Below, in pieces: positions 15,297 to 20,126 of a DNA stretch of 20,126 nt. A program made the position numbers and the translations under genes. The first letter of the stretch is position 1. Every line of letters begins with the position of its first letter. The notes beneath the pieces were generated by a model that had not been told where the DNA came from, searched no databases, and saw nothing but the letters and a program-made list of their open reading frames with translations. Source of the DNA: CAZLAK01 sp964557545 (lineage in GTDB: Bacteria > Bacillota > Desulfotomaculia > Desulfotomaculales > Pelotomaculaceae). Where the stretch lies: assembly GCA_964557545.1 (NCBI GenBank), contig CAZLAK010000029.1, positions 1-20,126 of the forward strand, written 5' to 3'.

Positions 15297-16628
15297 TTAG
15301 TATTTTGTGAGGTACTCCTCTATCTCCCAGGGATGCACCTGTACTCTAAACCTGTCCCACTCGGCACTCTTGGCTTCCATAAATTTCTCGTAAACGTGCT
15401 CTCCCAGGGCACTCCTTATGAGGTCGCTCTTTTCCAGTTCGTCCAGTGCTTCTCTTAAGCTAGACGGCAGGCTGACGATGCCCATCCTCTCCCTTTCTTC
15501 GACCGTCAGGCGGTATATGTTCATGTCCACGGGCGGCGGCGGCATAATTTTATTTTTAATGCCGTCCAGCCCGGCCTTTAGGCATACCGCCAGCGCCAGG
15601 TAGGGGTTGCAGGCGGGGTCTGGGTTCCTAAGCTCGATGCGGGTGGAGCTGCCGCGCTTGGCCGGGATGCGGATTAAAGGGCTTCTGTTGCGGTTAGACC
15701 AAGCGATATAGACGGGAGCTTCGTAGCCCGGAACTAGCCGCTTGTAAGAGTTGACAGTAGGGTTGGTAATGGCCGTAAAGGAACGCACGTGCTTTAACAG
15801 CCCGCCGACGTAGTACTTGGCCACCTCGCTCAGCTGGTCAGGCGTTGAAGGATCGTAGAAGGCGTTTTTGCCGTCCTTGAACAGGGACTGGTTGGTGTGC
15901 ATGCCCGAGCCATTAATACCGAATACCGGTTTGGGCATGAAGGTGGCGTGCAGGCCGTGCCGCTGGGCTATGGTCCGCACCACCATCTTAAAAGTCATAA
16001 TCTTGTCGGCCACGTCCAGGGCGTCCGAGTGCTTAAAGTCGATCTCGTGCTGGCCGGGCGCCACTTCATGGTGAGAAGCCTCGATTTCAAAGCCCATCTC
16101 TTCTAAGGTGAGTACCATGGCCCGGCGGGCGTCCTCGCCTAAATCTACCGGCCCCAAGTCAAAGTAACCGGCGTCGTCGTGCGTGTTCAGCGTGGGATTG
16201 CCCTCTTTGCCGACTTGAAACAGGAAAAACTCCATCTCCGGTCCGACTTGCATGGTATAGCCCATTTCTGCTGCCTCGGCCAGGACTTTCTTGAGCACGT
16301 AGCGCGGGCAGCCTTCAAAAGGCGTGCCGTCCGGGTTATAGACGTCACAGATGAGCCTGGCCACCGCTCCTTCCCTGGGCCGCCAGGGAAAGAGGACGAA
16401 GGTTTTAGGGTCCGGCCGCAGATACATATCGGACTCCTCGATGCGCACAAAGCCGTGAATTGACGATCCGTCAAACATGAGATCGCCGTCCAAGGCTTTA
16501 TCCAGCTGCTCTACAGGGATGGCCATATTCTTTAAAACACCAAAAATGTCCGTGAACTGCAGCCGGATAAACTTTACGTCCAGCTCCTTGGCTTTCTCCA
16601 AAATCTCTTTCTTTGCGCTGCTCTCCAT
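15297..16628 (-). CDS. glnA: Glutamine synthetase, type I alpha
   Basis: ATP-dependent synthesis of glutamine from glutamate and ammonium, 443 aa, cytoplasmic dodecamer in this family. The sequence follows the Bacillus GlnA closely: MFDGSSIHGFVRIEESDM, NPDGTPFEG, EASHHEVAPGQHEIDF, HATFMPKP-FG-NGSGMH, NPTVNSYKRLVPGYEAP and NRSPLIRIPA. Arg62 (GFVR), the residue tied to feedback inhibition in Gram-positive GSI-alpha enzymes, is present, and no NLYDLPPEE-type adenylylation site is seen (NIYRLTVEER instead). This means control by feedback and gene expression rather than by adenylyltransferase. ATG 16628 follows AAAGGCGG. The leader carries an ANTAR-type antitermination element and a terminator, and the ANTAR gene is directly upstream. 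High confidence. Confidence 0.97.
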   Translation of the reverse strand: MESSAKKEILEKAKELDVKFIRLQFTDIFGVLKNMAIPVEQLDKALDGDLMFDGSSIHGFVRIEESDMYLRPDPKTFVLFPWRPREGAVARLICDVYNPDGTPFEGCPRYVLKKVLAEAAEMGYTMQVGPEMEFFLFQVGKEGNPTLNTHDDAGYFDLGPVDLGEDARRAMVLTLEEMGFEIEASHHEVAPGQHEIDFKHSDALDVADKIMTFKMVVRTIAQRHGLHATFMPKPVFGINGSGMHTNQSLFKDGKNAFYDPSTPDQLSEVAKYYVGGLLKHVRSFTAITNPTVNSYKRLVPGYEAPVYIAWSNRNRSPLIRIPAKRGSSTRIELRNPDPACNPYLALAVCLKAGLDGIKNKIMPPPPVDMNIYRLTVEERERMGIVSLPSSLREALDELEKSDLIRSALGEHVYEKFMEAKSAEWDRFRVQVHPWEIEEYLTKY

Positions 16629-16670
16629 GGAACTAACCGCCTTTCTTTAAATGTTTTTAGGTAATTTATT

Positions 16671-16732
16671 TAAAAAATAAGCGCCCTTTTAAGCGCTAAA
16701 GAAAGAGCTCTTCTTCACCGCTCAAAGGGCGC
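16671..16732 (-). terminator. Intrinsic terminator/attenuator in the glnA leader
   Basis: GCGCCCTTT (16724-16732) pairs perfectly with AAAGGGCGC (16681-16689), 9 bp, with further pairing inside (AGCG/CGCT), and is followed by TTATTTTTT. It sits between the ANTAR gene and glnA and would stop transcription before glnA unless disrupted. Its 5' arm is shared with the hexaloop hairpin at 16727-16740. Confidence 0.85.
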
Positions 16733-16779
16733 CTTTGCCCAGCCCGCACCCGGGTCCGTTCCCGTGAAAAAATTGCGGG
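16727..16779 (-). promoter_or_regulatory. ANTAR-type tandem hexaloop antitermination element, glnA
   Basis: Hairpin P1 at 16751-16764 is CGGG-AACGGA-CCCG, inside an outer stem CCCGCA/TGCGGG (16774-16779 with 16743-16748). Ten bases later, hairpin P2 at 16727-16740 is GGGC-AAAGGC-GCCC. Both loops are six bases with A at position 1 and G at position 4, the known signature of RNA bound by ANTAR proteins such as EutV and NasR. P2 and the terminator cannot form together, so protein binding should favour read-through into glnA. Confidence 0.75.
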
Positions 16780-16818
16780 AAAGCTTTTTAATTTTTACAT
16801 TTATTTTCTTTAAGAAGA

Positions 16819-17394
16819 TTAGATATTGTGGGCCAGGATAATAGCTTCGGCTACCGCCTTCATAGATATGCGCTTATCCATACTCTGTTTTTGCAGTCTC
16901 CTGTAGGCTTCGGCCTCAGAGATATTGAGTGTCTCCATGAGAATGCCCTTGGCCCGCTCAATGACCTTCCTGGCTTCCAAAGACTCTTTAAGCTCCTTTA
17001 TCTGGTCTTCCAGCCTGGCCACTTCCTGATAATTGGCCAGGGCCAGTTCAACGGCGGGAATTAAGCTGTGTTCCAATTCTGACTTCACCAGGAGGGCAAA
17101 CACCCTTGCGCTCTTAGCTTTCTCAATCAGTTTTTGTTCAGCCGAAGATGCCAGCATTACTACCGCCGCCAGCCGGTCTTCGTGCACAATGCGGGCCACC
17201 TCAAAACCGTCCATACCGGGCAGGAAAGCCTCGATAACCAAGGCATCTGGCTCTCGCGATCGTACCAGTTTTAGAGCAGTTAAGCCGTCATTTGCTTCCC
17301 CGGTTACTAAGTAACCCGCTTTGGCCAAGGATGTTTTTATAGCGTTAAGACTGCCAACATCCTCTAGTGCCACCACTATCCTGTAGCCTCCCAC
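16819..17394 (-). CDS. ANTAR-domain response regulator, RNA-binding antiterminator
   Basis: 191 aa. Residues 1-118 form a receiver domain, 119-140 a coiled coil, and 141-186 an ANTAR domain (ARKVIERAKGILMETLNISE, then EAYRRLQKQSMDKR and VAEAII), the RNA-binding module of EutV, NasR and AmiR. In the receiver the acidic residues E11-D12, Ser83/84 and Lys104 are kept, but the phospho-acceptor Asp is replaced by Glu55 (LVIEAFLPGMDG). Normal phosphorylation is therefore unlikely, and no histidine kinase gene is nearby. Start GTG 17394 follows GGGAGGG. The gene has its own promoter and a leader with the same hexaloop-plus-terminator design as glnA, suggesting autoregulation. Probable targets are the glnA, amt and own leaders. 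Domain call firm; targets inferred. Confidence 0.9.
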   Translation of the reverse strand: MGGYRIVVALEDVGSLNAIKTSLAKAGYLVTGEANDGLTALKLVRSREPDALVIEAFLPGMDGFEVARIVHEDRLAAVVMLASSAEQKLIEKAKSARVFALLVKSELEHSLIPAVELALANYQEVARLEDQIKELKESLEARKVIERAKGILMETLNISEAEAYRRLQKQSMDKRISMKAVAEAIILAHNI

Positions 17395-17440
17395 CGGGCA
17401 GCCCTCCCTGTCCTTGACCGAAAAAAGGTTATTTGCCCAA

Positions 17441-17480
17441 CAAAAAGCCCCCCTGCAACGCTTTTAAGACGCAGGCGGGC
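17441..17480 (-). terminator. Intrinsic terminator/attenuator in the ANTAR gene leader
   Basis: GCCC-g-CCTGC (17471-17480) pairs with GCAGG-g-GGGC (17447-17456): nine base pairs with one G/G mismatch, then TTTTTG. It lies inside the 5' untranslated region, about 45 bases before the GTG start, so it would act as an attenuator. Confidence 0.65.
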
Positions 17481-17522
17481 CCCTTTGCCTCTCCGCAATC
17501 GGCTCAGTACGACATTGTACCG
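17478..17522 (-). promoter_or_regulatory. ANTAR-type hexaloop pair in the ANTAR gene's own leader
   Basis: P1 at 17505-17522 is CGGTAC-AATGTC-GTACTG, six pairs with one G-U. After 15 bases P2 at 17478-17489 is GGC-AAAGGG-GCC. Both loops have A1 and G4. P2 shares its 3' arm with the terminator stem at 17441-17480. The P2 stem is only 3 bp, which lowers confidence. Confidence 0.55.
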
Positions 17523-17550
17523 GCTGTAATAAGATCGCCTTGTTTTTAAA

Positions 17551-17602
17551 ATACTAGCAAAGTTTAAAGCCAATTGCAATACCCAAAAAATTTTTTAAAA
17601 AA
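17551..17602 (-). promoter_or_regulatory. Promoter of the ANTAR-glnA unit with A-tract UP-like element
   Basis: -35 TTGCAA (17574-17579) and -10 TAGTAT (17551-17556) with an exact 17-base spacer. Directly upstream, 17585-17602 is T6A6T6, placed where an UP element would be. No competing promoter of similar quality was seen before glnA, so glnA may depend on this one plus antitermination. Confidence 0.6.
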
Positions 17603-17610
17603 TACTGCCC

Positions 17611-17970
17611 TCAACTGGGTCGCCATGGCTGCTCTTCTAGCGGAACGCGCTCGTGATTTTCTATGCTGCCCGCCCACAGGTAAGTCCAAGCTGTATAGCT
17701 ATCCCCGACGTCCGTTTCCACTTCTATCAGATAGCGACAAAACTGGCTGCCTTCGTACTTATCGAGCAATCTAAGTGTGTCTTGGGAAACCTCATAGATT
17801 TCTCCCAGCACAAAAGAGCCCATTTCAGGCACGGCTCCGGGAAACTCATCCGTCACCCGGTACAGGGCCAGGTTACGGGCCCTAGCCTTGCCGTAAAACC
17901 GGCAATTGCGCATCAAGCGGTGGGCTGGACAACCCCTCATAAGAGTTCCGTACACAAACAGCTTCTCCAT
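17611..17970 (-). CDS. Gamma-glutamylcyclotransferase-like (AIG2/GGCT fold) protein
   Basis: 119 aa, cytoplasmic. It begins KLFVYGTLMRG, the signature substrate loop of the GGCT/AIG2 family, with the YGTL motif at 7-10. LLDKYEGSQFCRY holds a conserved Glu73, the probable catalytic residue. Family members cleave gamma-glutamyl amino acids or amines, releasing 5-oxoproline; the actual substrate here is unknown. It sits 33 bases after glnK and before the ANTAR promoter, so it is probably the last gene of the amt-glnK operon, an unusual companion that fits a glutamate-centred cluster. The ATG at 17970 has no good ribosome site (AAAGG lies 20 or more bases upstream), so expression may be low or coupled to glnK. 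Confidence 0.75.
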   Translation of the reverse strand: MEKLFVYGTLMRGCPAHRLMRNCRFYGKARARNLALYRVTDEFPGAVPEMGSFVLGEIYEVSQDTLRLLDKYEGSQFCRYLIEVETDVGDSYTAWTYLWAGSIENHERVPLEEQPWRPS

Positions 17971-18003
17971 GGCACAAAAAACAAATTTTTAAACCTTTAT
18001 TGT

Positions 18004-18342
18004 TCAAATAGCCGCTTCTCCTGATTCGCCAGTGCGGATGCGGACAGCATTGTCCATTTTGTACGTAAATATCTTGCCATCGCCTATTTCCCCCGTTTTG
18101 GCAGCCGCGCAGACTACTCTGATAATATTATCGACGTCCCTGTCTTTAACCACCATTTCAATTTTTATTTTTGGAAGCAGATTGATGCTGTATTCCGTGC
18201 CCCGGTAAACTTCGGTATGGCCTTGCTGAAGGCCGCAACCCATGACCTGAGTAACCGTCATCCCGTATATGCCGTACCGGGAAATAGCTTTTTTGACAGC
18301 TTCCAGTTTTCCCGGACGGATAATGCACTCTATTTTGGTCAC
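18004..18342 (-). CDS. glnK: P-II nitrogen regulatory protein, GlnK type
   Basis: Trimeric sensor of 2-oxoglutarate and ATP/ADP that binds and gates the adjacent ammonium transporter; 112 aa, the normal length. The T-loop is intact, with Tyr51 (YRGTEY), the residue uridylylated in enteric bacteria, Gln39 for Mg-2-oxoglutarate binding, and Lys58 (LLPK). The B-loop TGEIGDGKIF lies at 82-91 and the C-terminus has VRIRTGESGEAA. Start is GTG 18342, nine bases after AAAGGGGG. It lies 112 bases after amt, in the usual amt-glnK pair. Whether Tyr51 is modified here is unknown. Very confident family call. Confidence 0.95.
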   Translation of the reverse strand: MTKIECIIRPGKLEAVKKAISRYGIYGMTVTQVMGCGLQQGHTEVYRGTEYSINLLPKIKIEMVVKDRDVDNIIRVVCAAAKTGEIGDGKIFTYKMDNAVRIRTGESGEAAI

Positions 18343-18363
18343 AGCGACATACCCCCTTTCTGT

Positions 18364-18383
18364 AAAAAATTACATCTTTGTAA
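18364..18383 (-). terminator. Weak terminator-like hairpin between amt and glnK
   Basis: TTACA (18379-18383) pairs with TGTAA (18370-18374) and is followed at once by TTTTTT. The stem is only 5 bp and A/U-rich, so it is leaky at best. Read with a six-base loop it is TTAC-AAAGAT-GTAA, again A1/G4. TGTAA can instead pair with the next TTACA, giving an alternative hairpin. Confidence 0.35.
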
Positions 18384-18454
18384 CTGAGAACTTTCTCTGT
18401 GCGTCTCTACAGGCGACCTATTGCGGGCCGGCAAAGTCTATGACCAACTGGCAG

Positions 18455-19879
18455 CTACGCCGGCGTGGTTCCGCTGGTTGATTCCTTGACTGCACTGTTC
18501 TCTGGCACGCCGCCAGGAACAAAGGGAGTTGCAGTGACAACAAAACCTGCATATGCATCCTCTCCGTGCAGGGCGAGATCGAGACCGTCCTCTTGCTCCC
18601 TCGCCGATGCTTTCAAAGTAAAAAACAAGCCGGTTAATTTTAAAATCGCAAACGTGCCCGCTGCAGCTGCTGCCCAGCTAACTGCCACGGAAACCAGCTG
18701 CACAGCGGCCAACCGCGGGTTTCCATAAAAGAGCCCGTCTGCACCGGCCGGGTTAACCGCTGTAGTAGCAAAGAGTCCGGTGGCAATTGCCCCCCATGTG
18801 CCCCCTACTCCGTGCACCCCAAAGGCGTCCAGTGCATCGTCGTAGCCGAGCCTGTTTTTGACCACACCCACCGCAGTATAACAAATGCCGCCGGCAACCA
18901 AGCCTATAACAACTGCATAAAGCGGAGCCACGAAACCGGCCGCGGGTGTAACGGCCACAAGACCGGCTACCGCCCCCGAGGCAGCCCCCAGAGTTGTGGG
19001 CTTGCCGTGATGCAACCACTCGCTGGCAACCCACGACAGGGCCGCCGCTGCCGCCGCCAGGTGGGTATTGACAAAAGCTATTACTGCCAGTTCATTAGCA
19101 CCTAGGGCGCTACCGGCATTAAAGCCGAACCAGCCAAACCACAAAAGCCCGGCCCCTAGCACTACCAACGGCAAGTTGTGAGGGATCATCGGCTCACTGC
19201 CGTAACCTTTGCGGCGGCCGACAACCAGGCAGGCAACCAGACCAGAAACACCGGACAGGATGTGGACCACAGTGCCGCCGGCAAAGTCCAAGGTACCCAG
19301 GTTGCGCAGCCAGCCACCGTCACCCCACACCCAGTGAGCTACCGGGTCGTAGACCACCGTGGTCCACAGGACCACAAATGCTAAAAAGGCTGAAAACCGC
19401 ATTCTTTCAGCAAAAGCTCCGGAAATCAGGGCGGCAGTAATGACTGCAAACATCATCTGGAAAGCCATAAACAGCTGGTGCGGAACAGCAGCCGAGTAAG
19501 TCGGGTTCGGCTCCGCCCCCACGCCTTTTAGGGCCAGCCAGTCCAGACTGCCAATTAAGTGACCGGCATCGGGTCCAAAAGAAAGGCTGTAGCCACAAAC
19601 TGCCCACTGCAAGCTGACCAAAACCATGGCAAAAAAGCTGTACATGATAGTGCTTAACACGTTTTTGCGGCGCGAAAGGCCTCCGTAGAAGAGCGCCAGG
19701 CCGGGAAGGGTCATGAGCATCACCAGCGCTGCAGAAATTAAAACAAAAGCTGTATCGCCGTTATCTGCCTTATTCTGGGCAGCGGTTTCCGCTGTCTCTC
19801 CCGCCCAAGCCAAAAGCGGCATTGCCGCCAGTAAAACCGGCATCAGCAAAATACTCCGTTTAACCTTGCACCCCGTCAC
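18455..19879 (-). CDS. amt: Ammonium transporter (Amt family)
   Basis: Trimeric inner-membrane ammonium channel, 474 aa, with an N-terminal signal peptide (KRSILLMPVLLAAMPLLAWAG) and about eleven membrane helices. Key sites are the twin pore histidines in GGTVVHILSGVSGL and GVHGVGGTWGA, the Asp of YDPVAHWVWG, the Phe gate regions FQMMFAVITAALISGAFAER and WFGWFGFNAGS, and a C-terminal tail DLALHGEDAYAGF of the kind that contacts P-II. About 30 residues follow that conserved tail. I choose GTG 19879, nine bases after AGGGGG; the GTG at 19885 is only three bases from that site. Paired with glnK downstream and preceded by a strong promoter and an attenuator-like leader. Very confident. Confidence 0.96.
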   Translation of the reverse strand: MTGCKVKRSILLMPVLLAAMPLLAWAGETAETAAQNKADNGDTAFVLISAALVMLMTLPGLALFYGGLSRRKNVLSTIMYSFFAMVLVSLQWAVCGYSLSFGPDAGHLIGSLDWLALKGVGAEPNPTYSAAVPHQLFMAFQMMFAVITAALISGAFAERMRFSAFLAFVVLWTTVVYDPVAHWVWGDGGWLRNLGTLDFAGGTVVHILSGVSGLVACLVVGRRKGYGSEPMIPHNLPLVVLGAGLLWFGWFGFNAGSALGANELAVIAFVNTHLAAAAAALSWVASEWLHHGKPTTLGAASGAVAGLVAVTPAAGFVAPLYAVVIGLVAGGICYTAVGVVKNRLGYDDALDAFGVHGVGGTWGAIATGLFATTAVNPAGADGLFYGNPRLAAVQLVSVAVSWAAAAAGTFAILKLTGLFFTLKASAREQEDGLDLALHGEDAYAGFVVTATPFVPGGVPENSAVKESTSGTTPA

Positions 19880-19916
19880 AACCACATACCCCCTACTAAA
19901 GTTTTATTTGCGTTAT

Positions 19917-19952
19917 CTTCAACTCACTGGGGCAAGCGGCGCCTTTCCTGTC
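19917..19952 (-). other. Second hairpin in the amt leader
   Basis: CACTGGG pairs with CCCAGTG about 40 bases before the amt ribosome site, 7 bp around a 20-base inner region that includes GGCGCC. No U-tract follows. It may protect the 5' region or affect translation; no known class recognised. Confidence 0.3.
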
Positions 19953-19982
19953 CCAGTGCAGTATCTTTTAAAAGCATTTTTT

Positions 19983-20018
19983 AAAAACCAAAAGGAGCCC
20001 TTTCTCTCAGGCTCCTTT
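19983..20018 (-). terminator. Intrinsic terminator/attenuator in the amt leader
   Basis: AAAGGAGCC (20010-20018) pairs perfectly with GGCTCCTTT (19991-19999), 9 bp with a ten-base loop, then TGGTTTTTAA. It lies downstream of the predicted promoter and about 100 bases before the amt start, so it would act as an attenuator for amt-glnK. Confidence 0.75.
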
Positions 20019-20047
20019 ACCTTAACCGCCTTTACGTCTTCGTAAAG
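20009..20047 (-). promoter_or_regulatory. Candidate ANTAR-type hairpin pair in the amt leader
   Basis: P2 at 20009-20022 is AGGT-AAAGGA-GCCT with a six-base A1/G4 loop and one U-G pair, sharing its loop and 3' arm with the terminator stem. P1 at 20030-20047 is CTTTAC-GAAGAC-GTAAAG: a strong stem with G at loop position 4 but G, not A, at position 1. This departs from the consensus, so the element is a candidate only. Confidence 0.4.
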
Positions 20048-20070
20048 ACACATATTAAATTATACTTTGT

Positions 20071-20099
20071 ATTTTACCAGCTACTTTCAAAAGCGTCAA
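20071..20099 (-). promoter_or_regulatory. Predicted sigma-A promoter of amt-glnK
   Basis: -35 TTGACG (20094-20099) and -10 TAAAAT (20071-20076) with an exact 17-base spacer. A second -10-like TATAAT lies at 20059-20064 without a good -35. Transcription would begin near 20064, giving a 5' untranslated region of about 180 bases. Confidence 0.7.
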
Positions 20100-20126
20100 C
20101 AAAAATTTTTTCACGCCAGTTCATGT

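Noticed and set aside
19917..19952. ANTAR P2 from the AAAGGC string in the second amt hairpin
   Set aside because: The bases flanking AAAGGC there cannot pair (G opposite G), so no six-base loop forms.

Overview
The window looks like a chromosomal stretch of an anaerobic, moderately GC-rich Firmicute, most likely a Clostridia member of the Peptococcaceae/Thermoanaerobacterales type; the species cannot be named from sequence alone. Reasons: the glutamine synthetase is the Gram-positive GSI-alpha type, Shine-Dalgarno sequences are strong, GTG and TTG starts are frequent, an ANTAR regulator sits beside glnA, and the homocitrate-synthase-like enzyme is linked to a LeuCD-type aconitase.

Layout: positions 1-2301 carry two rightward genes, a dynamin-like GTPase and a small DUF4405-like membrane protein. 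Everything else is transcribed leftward. From right to left: amt, glnK (P-II), a gamma-glutamylcyclotransferase-like gene, an ANTAR response regulator, glnA, gltB, gltD, a homocitrate/Re-citrate synthase, a two-subunit aconitase-family dehydratase, an isocitrate-type dehydrogenase, then a separate three-gene ABC importer (binding lipoprotein, permease, ATPase) ending tail to tail with the DUF4405 gene.

How it works together: Amt brings in ammonium under P-II control and GlnA makes glutamine. GltBD converts glutamine plus 2-oxoglutarate to glutamate. The synthase, dehydratase and dehydrogenase can be read as a short oxidative branch, acetyl-CoA plus oxaloacetate to citrate, isocitrate and 2-oxoglutarate, supplying the carbon acceptor. 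The whole 13-kb block would then be one ammonium-to-glutamate unit.

The most interesting signal is regulatory RNA. The glnA leader has two hairpins with six-base loops of the form A-N-N-G-N-N, the second overlapping the 5' arm of an intrinsic terminator. This is the architecture bound by ANTAR antiterminators, and an ANTAR gene lies immediately upstream. Similar arrangements appear in the leader of the ANTAR gene itself and, less perfectly, of amt; all three second loops read AAAGGN. The ANTAR protein has Glu instead of the phospho-acceptor Asp, so it may not be switched by a histidine kinase.

No stretch longer than 300 bases lacks a gene. The larger gaps (15106-15296, 16629-16818, 17395-17610, 19880-20126) hold the leaders described below. 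I saw no tRNA, rRNA, CRISPR array, insertion sequence or phage gene.
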